From JAMCRM01 sp041685075 (GTDB lineage: Bacteria; Acidobacteriota; Terriglobia; Bryobacterales; Bryobacteraceae): 8,970 bases of DNA. The position numbers were made by a program, and so were the translations under genes. Below are positions 1 to 6,892 of the stretch, piece by piece. The stretch lies in the NCBI GenBank assembly GCA_041685075.1, contig JAWLGN010000224.1, positions 1 to 8,970 of the forward strand. The letters are read 5' to 3'. Numbering within the stretch: position 1 is the first letter of the stretch; each line of letters starts with the position of its first letter. The notes under the pieces are model-generated. The model was given only the letters and a program-made list of their open reading frames with translations, had not been told where the DNA came from and did no database searches.

Positions 1-2
1 GG

Positions 3-611
3 GAATTCGTCGGCGTGGCAGCCTACATGGACCGCCATGCCCTGAACCGCCTGATGCGCGAGGGCAATGCCATTTCGGGCGCCTACCTGGCCGCGGACGG
101 CGCGGCTCTCGACCGCGTTTTCTCCGAACTCGAGCGCATGCCCGTGGTGGCGGCAACCGCCGTGCGCAGCCGCATGCTGGAGAGCTTCTATGAGACGATG
201 GCGGAACAGATGCTAGCGTTTGCGTTTTTGAATACGCTGCTCGCGGCCACCATCGCGGTGGGGGTGGTCTACAACACCGCGCGCATCGCCCTGAGCGAAC
301 GCAGCCGCGAGCTGGCCAGCCTGCGGGTGCTGGGCTACACCCGCGGGGAAGTTACGTTCATCCTGCTGGGCGAAGTGGCGGTACTGATTCTGGCGGCCAT
401 CCCGCTGGGGCTATGGATCGGGCGCGGGCTGGCGTCAGGGATGGCGGCATCGCTCGAGACGGATCTGTTCCGCATCCCCCTGGTGATCACCACACAAACC
501 TACGGCTTTGCCGCGCTGGTGGTGCTGCTGGCCGCGGCCGGCTCGGCGCTGGTGGTGCGCCGCAAGCTGAACCAACTGGACATGGTAGAGGCGCTGAAGA
601 CAAGAGAGTGA
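3..611 (+). CDS. ABC transporter permease, FtsX/MacB-type (3' part only)
   Basis: C-terminal part of an inner-membrane ABC exporter permease of the FtsX/MacB/LolE class. The frame is open to the left edge (codons from base 3), so the true start lies outside the window; the GTG at 15 is internal. Counting from that GTG, residues 1-60 are the end of the periplasmic domain. Three hydrophobic segments follow at about 67-90, 113-138 and 162-181, the usual C-terminal FtsX arrangement. Between the first and second is a conserved cytoplasmic loop, ERSRELASLRVLGYTRGEV (residues 95-113), the family signature thought to touch the ATPase. The protein ends in a short basic and acidic tail. Its stop codon overlaps the adaptor start as GTGA, so the two are translationally coupled and very likely form one exporter, with an ATPase gene expected upstream. 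The substrate cannot be read from the sequence; lipoprotein, peptide or drug export are all possible. Confidence 0.9.
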   Translation, partial: EFVGVAAYMDRHALNRLMREGNAISGAYLAADGAALDRVFSELERMPVVAATAVRSRMLESFYETMAEQMLAFAFLNTLLAATIAVGVVYNTARIALSERSRELASLRVLGYTRGEVTFILLGEVAVLILAAIPLGLWIGRGLASGMAASLETDLFRIPLVITTQTYGFAALVVLLAAAGSALVVRRKLNQLDMVEALKTRE

Positions 612-1867
612 AGCAGAGTCGGAGCAGGAGAAGGTTGTGGATGGGCGTCGCGGCGGCTCTGGTAGTGGCTGCGCTGGTGTGGGCCTTCCGGCCCCGGCCG
701 GTGGCCGTGGACGCGGTGGAGGTTCGGCGGGGGCCGCTGCGCATCACCGTCGAGGAGGAAGGCCGCACGCGCGTGCGCGAGCGGTATGTGGTATCGGCCC
801 CCGTGGCGGGCTTCATGCGGCGCGTGCCCTGGGAGGCGGGCGACGTGGTGCGGCCGGGCGATGTGATGGCGCAAATCGAGCCGCCGCGGGCGGAACCGCT
901 CGACCCGCGCACGCGCGAGCAGGCCGAAGCGCGCGTTCAGGTGGCCGAAGCGGCGCTGCGCGCCGCGGCCGAGCGCGCCCGCACGGCCGAGGAGGAGGTG
1001 CGCACGGCCCGCGTGGACGCCGCCTACGCGGAGCAGGAGGTGGCCCGCAACGCTCCGCTGCTCGAAAGCGGCGACATCGCTCGCGAGCGCTACGACAAGC
1101 TGGTGTTCGAATCCCGCCGCGCGGCAGCCACGCTGCGCACCGCCGAACAGGCGGCCGAAGCCGCGCGCGTGGATGTTCAGACGGCGCGCGCCGAAGTGCA
1201 GGCCGCCCGCGCCGCCCTGGTCGAGGCCGGCGTTCCGCGGAAGGCTGACACCGTGGTGCCGGTGCACGCTCCGGCCGGCGGGCGCGTGCTGCGCCTGCTG
1301 CGCGAGAGCGAAGGCGCGGTGATCCCGGGCGAAGCGCTCATCGAGATCGGCGACTCGCGCGCGCTCGAAGTGGTGGTCGAGGTGCTCTCGGCCGACGCCG
1401 TGCGCATGGGGCCCGGAACGCGCGTTCTCCTCACCCGCTGGGGCGGGAACCCGCCACTCGACGGCTACGTCCGCATGGTCGAGCCGACCGGCTTTACCAA
1501 GATCTCCGCCCTGGGGGTTGAGGAGCAGCGCGTGCGCGTCATCGCCGACATCACCTCGCCCGAGGAAAAGTGGCGCCGCCTGGGCGATGGTTATCGCGTG
1601 GAGGCAGTGTTCATACTCTGGGAGGACGATGCCGTGCTGCAGGCGCCCGCCAGCGCACTGTTTCGCCATGACGGCCGGTGGGCGGTCTTTGTGATCGAGG
1701 ACGGCGTTGCCCGCCGCCGCACTGTGGAGGTAGGGCAGCGCAGCGGCCTGGCCGCCCAGGTCCGCTCCGGGCTGCGCGAGGGCGAGCGCGTCATCCTGCA
1801 TCCGGACGAACAGGTGGACGACGGCAAAGCCGTCGAGCCCCGGGCACCCTCATCCCCGCCGGTATAA
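608..1867 (+). CDS. HlyD/MacA-family periplasmic adaptor subunit
   Basis: Membrane-fusion (adaptor) protein that would link the upstream permease to an outer-membrane channel. I chose the GTG at 608 because it overlaps the permease stop (GTGA) and gives a basic N-terminus (KQSRSRRR) before a single membrane anchor at residues 12-26; the ATG at 641 would cut into that anchor. The frame is open further upstream, but only inside the permease gene. Of 419 residues, about 58-92 are the first half of the lipoyl/barrel-sandwich domain (VSAPVAGFMRRV, then GDVVRPGDVMAQIEPP). About 100-208 form a long Ala/Arg/Glu-rich coiled-coil hairpin. Residues 218-248 are the second lipoyl half (VHAPAGGRVLRL), 252-336 a beta-barrel domain, and 343-408 the membrane-proximal domain. 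The domain order is canonical and the length normal. An ABC permease next door favours an ABC (MacA-like) pump over an RND pump. The stop codon lies inside the TATAAT box of the following tRNA. Confidence 0.9.
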   Translation: MKQSRSRRRLWMGVAAALVVAALVWAFRPRPVAVDAVEVRRGPLRITVEEEGRTRVRERYVVSAPVAGFMRRVPWEAGDVVRPGDVMAQIEPPRAEPLDPRTREQAEARVQVAEAALRAAAERARTAEEEVRTARVDAAYAEQEVARNAPLLESGDIARERYDKLVFESRRAAATLRTAEQAAEAARVDVQTARAEVQAARAALVEAGVPRKADTVVPVHAPAGGRVLRLLRESEGAVIPGEALIEIGDSRALEVVVEVLSADAVRMGPGTRVLLTRWGGNPPLDGYVRMVEPTGFTKISALGVEEQRVRVIADITSPEEKWRRLGDGYRVEAVFILWEDDAVLQAPASALFRHDGRWAVFVIEDGVARRRTVEVGQRSGLAAQVRSGLREGERVILHPDEQVDDGKAVEPRAPSSPPV

Positions 1868-1868
1868 T
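1863..1868 (+). promoter_or_regulatory. -10 box (TATAAT) of the tRNA-Ser gene
   Basis: A perfect sigma70-type -10 hexamer, TATAAT, ends 6 nt before the first base of the mature tRNA. The TAA stop of the adaptor gene (1865-1867) is inside it. At the spacing usual for this box, transcription would begin at about 1874-1876, at or beside the tRNA 5' end. I see no good -35 hexamer 16-18 bp upstream; that region is the GC-rich end of the adaptor gene. Promoter use is inferred from the match and its position. Confidence 0.55.
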
Positions 1869-1874
1869 AAGAAC

Positions 1875-1964
1875 GGAGGAATGGCCGAGCGGTCGAAGGC
1901 GGCGGTCTTGAAAACCGCAGTGCTCGCAAGGGCACCGGGGGTTCGAATCCCTCTTCCTCCGCCA
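1875..1964 (+). tRNA. tRNA-Ser (anticodon UGA)
   Basis: Complete 90-nt class II tRNA that decodes UCA and possibly other UCN codons. The acceptor stem GGAGGAA (1875-1881) pairs with TTCCTCC (1954-1960), followed by G (1961) and an encoded CCA (1962-1964). The D arm contains the typical TGGCCGAGCGGTCGAAGGC stretch. The anticodon stem GCGGT/ACCGC (1902-1906 and 1914-1918) encloses the loop with TGA at 1909-1911. A long variable arm follows (TGCTCGCAAGGGCA), then a T arm with GTTCGAATC. The long variable arm and anticodon agree on serine. It stands alone, starts 7 nt after the adaptor stop, and faces the 3' end of the leftward operon 19 nt away. No convincing terminator was seen between them. 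Confidence 0.97.
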
Positions 1965-1983
1965 GCCCGGCAGGCTCCCCTCT

Positions 1984-3360
1984 TCAAAACCGCGTCACTT
2001 CGGTGAAGTTGAACGCCCGCGCTTTCATGGCCGGCATCACCATGTCGAAGGTCTCCTCGCCCGATGCCCGCACCGGCGCCGAGAGCGCCTCGACATTGCC
2101 CAGCAGTTCCACCAGCCCCTGGTTGAAGCGGAAATTGCGCAGGCCGCGCGTGACCACGCCGCCTTCCACCAGGAAGGTGCCGTCGCGCGTCATGCCGGTC
2201 ATGATCTTCTGGTAGGGATCCACCTCCCGGATGTACCACAGCCGGGTGACGAGAATGCCGCGGTCCGTAGAGGCGATCATCTCCTCGAGCGTCGTATCCC
2301 CGCCCTCCATCACGATGTTCACCGGCATCTCGCCGGCTTCGTTGGGCAGCGGCAGCCCGTGGCCCGTGGGTTCGGCTCCGGCCAGCCGCGCCGCCTGCCG
2401 GCTGTAGGCAATCTCCCGCACGAAGCCGTTCTCCACCAGGGTCAGGCGCCGCCGCGGTACGCCTTCGCCGTCGAAGGCAGCGCCGGCCTGCAGGGGGTGG
2501 TAGACATCGTCGCGAATCGTTATGTTCGGGCCGAACAGCTTCATGTCCAGCCGGTCCTTCAGAAAGCTGCGGCCGTCGCGAACGGCGGTGGCGCTGAAAT
2601 CGGGGAACATCTGGCCCACGAGGTCGAGCACCGCGGCCGGTTCCAGAATCACGGTGTAGCGGCCCGGCGGCAACTCCACGGGCGCGGCCGAAAGCGCGGC
2701 CCTCTCCGCCGCGCTGCGCGCCAGCGCCGGGGGGTCGAGATTGCCGTGATAGGTCGAGCCGGCCTTGGCCCAGCCGGAGCTGTCGCCCGCCATGGCGGTG
2801 ATGGAGAAGTGCGCCATAGACTCGCTGTGGTACGTTGCGACGCCGCGCGAGTTGAGCAGCGCCAGCACGGATTCACCCGAGGAGTAGGCGCCGGCGGCGG
2901 TCTGGCCCTCCCGCGCCACCTCGCCGATGGCCTCCGCCACCGCCTGCGCGCGATCGTCCGGCGTGAGCCGCGCGGTATCGGCGAACAACCGCACGGGTCC
3001 TGCGCACTCGGCCGGCTCGGCCAGCGGCAGCAGGTCCGGGTCGGGCTGCTGCAAGCGCGCCAGCACGGCTGCCCGCTCCACCGCGTCGCCCAGCGAGGCT
3101 TCATCCAGCCGGTTGGTGCTCGCGCGCGCCGTGCGGCCGTCCACCAGCACCCGTACCGAAACAAAGCGGTTGCGCTCCGCCACGTTCTGGTGAATACGGT
3201 TGTTTGCAAAACGCGTCAACGCGCTCGCGCCCGCCCCGATGATGGCTTCCACGTCCCGGATGCCCAGCCGCCGGGCGGCATCCATCACCCGTCCGAAGAT
3301 GCTCTCGGCGCGTTCCCGCGAAAGCAGCGGCGATTCCGTTCCCGGCGCCCTATCCGGCAT
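1984..3360 (-). CDS. tldE: TldE/PmbA-family subunit of the TldD/TldE metalloprotease
   Basis: Non-catalytic partner of TldD in a cytoplasmic heterodimeric zinc protease. In E. coli the TldD/TldE (PmbA) pair matures microcin B17 and degrades the CcdA antitoxin. The 458-residue length fits the family. N-terminal domain signs include FANNRIHQNVAERNRFVSVR (about residues 51-70), which resembles the TldD opening. The C-terminal half includes AAFDGEGVPRRRLTLVENG and, near the end, EGGVVTRGLRNFRFNQG. The HEXXXH motif found in the neighbouring TldD is absent; the equivalent helix reads EPAAVLDLVGQM. This is as expected for TldE and supports the assignment of the pair. The ATG lies inside the last codons of tldD (11-bp overlap), so translation is probably coupled; the only upstream purine run is GGGGGCG, a weak ribosome site. 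It is the last gene of the thrC-tldD-tldE operon and stops 19 nt short of the convergent tRNA gene. Confidence 0.93.
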   Translation of the reverse strand: MPDRAPGTESPLLSRERAESIFGRVMDAARRLGIRDVEAIIGAGASALTRFANNRIHQNVAERNRFVSVRVLVDGRTARASTNRLDEASLGDAVERAAVLARLQQPDPDLLPLAEPAECAGPVRLFADTARLTPDDRAQAVAEAIGEVAREGQTAAGAYSSGESVLALLNSRGVATYHSESMAHFSITAMAGDSSGWAKAGSTYHGNLDPPALARSAAERAALSAAPVELPPGRYTVILEPAAVLDLVGQMFPDFSATAVRDGRSFLKDRLDMKLFGPNITIRDDVYHPLQAGAAFDGEGVPRRRLTLVENGFVREIAYSRQAARLAGAEPTGHGLPLPNEAGEMPVNIVMEGGDTTLEEMIASTDRGILVTRLWYIREVDPYQKIMTGMTRDGTFLVEGGVVTRGLRNFRFNQGLVELLGNVEALSAPVRASGEETFDMVMPAMKARAFNFTEVTRF

Positions 3361-4801
3361 AAGCGCCCCCGATTTTGATGCCGCGGAACCGGGCGGGCGA
3401 GGCCCCGTGCCCCGTCCCCATCACCTGCTCCGGCTGCCCCTTCCCGCAGTTGGGCACGCCCCACAGGGTCCAGTACTGCGGACCCGCGATGGCCACGCAG
3501 GCGTTCCAGAACTCCGTGGAGATACCGCTGTAACTGGGGTTCTTGAGCATCCGCACCCGCTTGCCGTCCCGCATCTCCCAGGCGATTTCGCAGCCGAACT
3601 GGAAGTTGTAGCGGCGGTCGTCGATCGACCAGCTCCGGTTGGTTTCCATGTAGATGGCGCGGCCGCCGAAGACCTCGGCCAGCGTCTGTTCACCCGGTTC
3701 CAGGCTGACGTTTGTCATCCGGATGAGCGGGGTTCGCGCCCAGCCGTCGGCGCGCATGGCGCCGCCCGAGCGCGGCTGCCCCACGGCCCGTGCGGTCTCG
3801 CGCGACGTGAGATACCCGGTGAAGCGCCCCTCCCGGATGACGTCGATGCGCTGCGCCGGCACGCCCTCGTCGTCGAAGGCGAAGGTGCCCAGCCCCGGGC
3901 CGTGCTCCGCCCGCGCGTCCGCCACCACGTTGACCATCTCGGAACCGTAGCGCAGCTTCCCCAGCTTGTCGGTGGTCAGGAAGCTCATTCCGGCGTAGTT
4001 GGCCTCGCTGCCCAGCACGCGATCGAGTTCAATCGGGTGCCCGATGGATTCGTGGATCTGCAAGGCAAGCTGCGAGCTGTCGAGCACCAGGTCGTAGACG
4101 CCCTCGGGACACTGGTCGGCGCTGTGCAGCGCCACGGCCTCGGAGGCGATGCGCGGCGCGTGCGCCAGAAGTTCCAGCTCATCCACCAGCTCGTAGCCCT
4201 TCAACTGGAACTGTCCCCCGAAGGAGTTGGGATAGGAGCGCTTCTGGATCTCGCCGTCTTTGTAGCTCAGGGCCGAAAATCCAGCGCCGGAGGTGACGCG
4301 CGTCTGGTCGATGAGGCTGCCCAGGGTAGAGGCGAATACCTGCCGCCTGCGTTCGAAGGCCATGGAAGCCTCGGCCAGCACAATGCCCGGCTCCTGCCGC
4401 AACTCTCGATCCACGGCCAGCAGCAACTCCAGGTTGCGGTCCACCGAAATCGAGAACGGGTCCGTGCGGAAGGGGGAGATCCACTCGGCCTGGTAGGGAG
4501 ACTCGGGCGCGAGTTGTACGTCTTCGAGCCGCGTGTGCCTGCCGGAGCGAGCGATCTCGCGCGCCAGCCGCGCCGCCGCTTCGAGGCCCTCCTTCGTAAG
4601 GTCGTCGGTAGCGGCGAATCCCCAGCACCCTTCCGCCAGGACTCGAATCCCCACCCCCAGGGACTCCGCGCTCGACATCTGGGAGGCCTTGCCGTTCTTG
4701 GTGGCCACGTGGCGCTGGCGGCTCTCCACCACCCGCACGTCGGCATAGGTCGCGCCGCGCCCGGCGGCGGCATCCAGAGCTTGTTCAGCCAGCGATCGCA
4801 T
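3350..4801 (-). CDS. tldD: TldD-family zinc metalloprotease, catalytic subunit
   Basis: Catalytic half of the TldD/TldE protease (483 residues, normal length). The N-terminal domain has the usual TYADVRVVES and SLGVGIRVLAEGCWGFAATD segments (about residues 18-65). The metal site HEXXXH is intact as HESIGH at residues 250-255, followed by LEGD-like PIELDRVLG. Later landmarks are FDDEGVPAQR (309-318), GQPRSGGAMRADGWARTPLIRMTN (start 341) and a C-terminal PNCGKGQPEQVMGTGHG segment. The Cys at 452 there corresponds to the family's third zinc ligand. The enzyme unwinds and cleaves extended peptides, with TldE forming the other half of the chamber. The ATG at 4801 follows the threonine synthase stop after only 4 nt (CACC), and its end overlaps tldE by 11 bp, so all three genes should share one transcript. 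No clear Shine-Dalgarno sequence precedes it. No peptide precursor for it to process is visible in the window. Confidence 0.95.
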   Translation of the reverse strand: MRSLAEQALDAAAGRGATYADVRVVESRQRHVATKNGKASQMSSAESLGVGIRVLAEGCWGFAATDDLTKEGLEAAARLAREIARSGRHTRLEDVQLAPESPYQAEWISPFRTDPFSISVDRNLELLLAVDRELRQEPGIVLAEASMAFERRRQVFASTLGSLIDQTRVTSGAGFSALSYKDGEIQKRSYPNSFGGQFQLKGYELVDELELLAHAPRIASEAVALHSADQCPEGVYDLVLDSSQLALQIHESIGHPIELDRVLGSEANYAGMSFLTTDKLGKLRYGSEMVNVVADARAEHGPGLGTFAFDDEGVPAQRIDVIREGRFTGYLTSRETARAVGQPRSGGAMRADGWARTPLIRMTNVSLEPGEQTLAEVFGGRAIYMETNRSWSIDDRRYNFQFGCEIAWEMRDGKRVRMLKNPSYSGISTEFWNACVAIAGPQYWTLWGVPNCGKGQPEQVMGTGHGASPARFRGIKIGGAYAG

Positions 4802-4805
4802 GGTG

Positions 4806-6029
4806 TTAGCGGGGTGTAATCAGGCCCCCCAGCTTGTCCTGTTCCGCCGCGGCGGCTCGCGGAAAGCGTGTGGCGTAGGCTTCCAGGTACTTCAGCCCCG
4901 ATCCAGTATTGTAGATGACGATGCGCTCGTGGGCCTGAAGAAAACCCCCGGCCAGCAGCTTCTCCAGTGCGGCAACACACGCCGCGCCCTCCGGGGCGGC
5001 GAAGATGCCTTCTTCGCGCGCCAGCAGCAACCCGGCATCCAGCAGTTCCTCGTCGCTCACCGCCAGAACGGCGCCGCCGCTTGCGCGCACGGCTTCGAGC
5101 ACCAGCGCATCGCCCGCCGGCTTGGGCACCCGCAGCCCCGCGGCCACCGTCCATGCACCCTCCCAGGGGCGCGTCTCCGCGGCGCCTTCTTCAAAGGCGC
5201 GCAACAGCGGACGGCAGCCTGCGGCCTGTACCGCAATGATCTTGGGGCGCCGGCTGCCGATCCACCCCAACTCTTCCATTTCTTCGAAGGCCTGCCACAT
5301 TCCGATAATGCCCACGCCGCCGCCGGTGGGAAAGAGGATGGCATCCGGCAACTCCCACTCCATCTGCTCGGCCACTTCGTATCCCATGGTCTTCTTACCT
5401 TCCACGCGGTAAGGCTCCTTCAGGGTGCCGAGATCGAACCATCCTTCGCGCGCGGCCTTCTCTGCCGCCAGGCGCGCGCAGTCGTGGATCAGCCCATCCA
5501 CTAATGTCACGTGTGCACCGTAAGCCATACATTCCACGTAGTTGGCCTGCGGCACATCGCGCGGCATCAAAACATGCGCCTCCATGCCCGCCGCCGCGGC
5601 ATAGGCGGCCATGGCGCCGCCCGCATTGCCCGCCGATGCCATTACCACTTTCCGGATGCCCAACTCTTGAATGGCTGAAATGGCGCAGGACAGGCCGCGC
5701 GCTTTGAACGATCCCGTCGGGTTCATGCCCTCGTCTTTTACCCAGAGGCGATCCGCCCCCAGACGCGCACCCAATCTTTTTGCGCGAATGAGAGGACTCA
5801 TACCCTCCCCTAGTGATAGAATGGACATATCGGTAAGCGGTAAGACCGGCGCATAGCGCCACATGCTGTCTGGGCCCCCCTTGACGTGCTCCCTGCTCCA
5901 CGTGTGCCCAATCAGCTTCAAATCGTATCGCACCCGTAGCGGTCCCCCGCATTCGCAAACCTGACGCAGAGGATTCGCTTCAAATTTTCGATGGCAATGC
6001 CTGCACTCTAGACGCGTCGCTTTCGTCAT
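4806..6029 (-). CDS. thrC: threonine synthase, PLP-dependent, with N-terminal zinc ribbon
   Basis: Converts O-phospho-L-homoserine to L-threonine and phosphate, the last step of threonine synthesis, in the cytoplasm. Numbered from the ATG at 6029 (407 aa), a small zinc ribbon comes first: Cys9, Cys12, Cys25 and Cys27 (CRHC, then CECGG). The fold-type II PLP core follows. Lys109 in NPTGSFKARG is the cofactor Schiff-base lysine, SAGNAGGA (132-139) is the substrate loop, PTGGGVG (234-240) grips the cofactor phosphate, and NTGSG (374-378) is near the pyridine nitrogen. The same frame is open to TTG at 6044 and GTG at 6041. I prefer the ATG because the ribbon begins right after it, but no start has a strong ribosome site. 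A related beta-replacing enzyme of the same fold cannot be fully excluded. It is the first gene of the operon with tldD and tldE and is divergent from the transglycosylase at 6069. Its first about 200 bases are less GC-rich than the rest. Confidence 0.88.
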   Translation of the reverse strand: MTKATRLECRHCHRKFEANPLRQVCECGGPLRVRYDLKLIGHTWSREHVKGGPDSMWRYAPVLPLTDMSILSLGEGMSPLIRAKRLGARLGADRLWVKDEGMNPTGSFKARGLSCAISAIQELGIRKVVMASAGNAGGAMAAYAAAAGMEAHVLMPRDVPQANYVECMAYGAHVTLVDGLIHDCARLAAEKAAREGWFDLGTLKEPYRVEGKKTMGYEVAEQMEWELPDAILFPTGGGVGIIGMWQAFEEMEELGWIGSRRPKIIAVQAAGCRPLLRAFEEGAAETRPWEGAWTVAAGLRVPKPAGDALVLEAVRASGGAVLAVSDEELLDAGLLLAREEGIFAAPEGAACVAALEKLLAGGFLQAHERIVIYNTGSGLKYLEAYATRFPRAAAAEQDKLGGLITPR

Positions 6030-6068
6030 CAGATTAAACACCAAAAAATCATTCCAGGAACTCAGCGA

Positions 6069-6779
6069 ATGAATCGTACCGGACTTTTATTGTTTTTTAT
6101 CGGCGTTCTGACCGCCGCTGCCAGTCAGGTGGCGGTCTTGAACGATGGTACACGAATTCCTGTAACGCGCCACGAGAATTACGGTCCCGAGTTGGTCCGG
6201 CTGCACACGCCTCAGGGTATCGAGGATGTGTTGGCGGCAGAGATCGAAAAGTTCGAAGACATTGTTCCGTTGGAGGCGCCTCCACCCTTGCCCGCCACCG
6301 TCAAGATCGCATGGAACGGGCCGGTGCCGGGCAAGGCCCCCAACGCTCCCAAACGCGCCACCAAGACCGTAAATCCGGACGAGTTAGCCCGCGCCGCGGC
6401 CAGGAAACATAACGTTCCCGAAGCCATAGTCAAAAGCATCATGGCGGCTGAATCCGCCTTCAACCCCAACGCGCGCTCTCCCAAAGGCGCCATTGGGCTG
6501 ATGCAGTTAATGCCCGCCACCGCGAAGGAGATGGGGTACAACCCGCACATCCCCCAGGAGAACGTCTACGCGGGCGCGCGTTATCTGCGCCAACTGCTCG
6601 ACAAGTACCAGGACTCGCGCGACTGGCTGCGCCGCGTCATCGCGGCATACAACGCCGGTCCCGGCGCGGTGGACAGGTACCGCGGCGTCCCGCCGTATCG
6701 CGAGACCCGCACCTATGTCAGCCGCGTGCTGTCGTATCTGAAGTACTACCAGAACGAGAGCGCCAAGGACCCGGCGTAA
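6069..6779 (+). CDS. secreted lytic transglycosylase, SLT domain, with N-terminal beta module
   Basis: Cleaves the MurNAc-GlcNAc bond of peptidoglycan without water, leaving 1,6-anhydro-MurNAc; acts in the periplasm. It has 236 residues. A signal peptide covers about 1-19 (hydrophobic LLLFFIGVLTAAA), with no lipobox. Residues 21-65 form a short, probably beta-rich module with the pattern AV..DGTR....RHE..G..LVRLH, ending EIEKFED. A Pro/Lys-rich linker (70-102) leads to the SLT domain (about 104-230). The catalytic Glu is 128 in AAESAFNPNARSPKGAIGLMQLMPATA-like family context (ES at 128-129, GLMQLMP at 143-149), and AYNAGPGAVDRYRG (193 on) is the last SLT motif. AGGA at 6056-6059, 9 nt before the ATG, fixes the start. 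It is divergent from thrC across about 40 bp that must hold both promoters, although I could not pick convincing hexamers. It is paralogous over its whole length to the gene at 7428. Confidence 0.92.
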   Translation: MNRTGLLLFFIGVLTAAASQVAVLNDGTRIPVTRHENYGPELVRLHTPQGIEDVLAAEIEKFEDIVPLEAPPPLPATVKIAWNGPVPGKAPNAPKRATKTVNPDELARAAARKHNVPEAIVKSIMAAESAFNPNARSPKGAIGLMQLMPATAKEMGYNPHIPQENVYAGARYLRQLLDKYQDSRDWLRRVIAAYNAGPGAVDRYRGVPPYRETRTYVSRVLSYLKYYQNESAKDPA

Positions 6780-6786
6780 CAGCGCG

Positions 6787-6892
6787 CCGCGCCCCGCGGG
6801 ATGAGGGTGAAGCAGCCCCGCCCTGCGGGATGCGGATAACCAGCCGCGCCCTGGATCATCCGGCCGCGTCCTACGGGATGCGGAGGAACCAG
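6787..6892. repeat. degenerate tandem repeat, about 29-bp units, at the 3' end of the acetyltransferase gene
   Basis: Three related units lie head to tail: 6787-6815 (29 bp), 6816-6843 (28 bp) and 6864-6892 (29 bp). A 20-bp partial unit at 6844-6863 shares the opening CCGCGCCCTG-like part. Each full unit contains CGGGATG and ends in a CAG. By hand alignment, unit 1 matches unit 3 at 22 of 29 positions, and unit 2 matches unit 3 at 24 with one base missing. The right-hand unit includes the last codons and stop of the leftward acetyltransferase gene, so the others look like decayed copies of that gene end. The repeat fills the gap between two convergent genes. It contains the 8-bp palindrome CCCGCGGG (6793-6800) but no T run, so I do not call it a terminator. 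Confidence 0.55.

Noticed and set aside
500..1801. A 433-codon open frame on the minus strand opposite the adaptor gene
   Set aside because: It is antisense to a clearly recognisable HlyD-family protein, is His/Ala/Arg-rich without any family motif, and is explained by third-position GC bias.
1964..1983. Possible hairpin AGCC-CGGCA-GGCT after the tRNA as a terminator
   Set aside because: The stem is only 4 bp, uses the tRNA's own last base, and the following CCCCTCTT is not a proper T run.
2359..3378. A 339-codon plus-strand frame opposite tldE
   Set aside because: The tldE reading is conserved and in an operon. This frame has low-complexity Arg/Gly composition and no recognisable domain.
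3200..4819. A 539-codon plus-strand frame, the longest in the window
   Set aside because: It is antisense to tldD, which carries an intact HEXXXH site. The frame has no domain or start signal and is a GC-driven mirror of the real gene.
6033..6038. TTTAAT on the minus strand as a -10 box for threonine synthase
   Set aside because: It would start transcription at or inside the ATG, and the position 17 bp upstream (GTTCCT) does not resemble a -35 element.
6793..6800. CCCGCGGG palindrome as part of a terminator between convergent genes
   Set aside because: There is no longer stem around it and no T run on either strand; it is better explained as part of the degenerate repeat.
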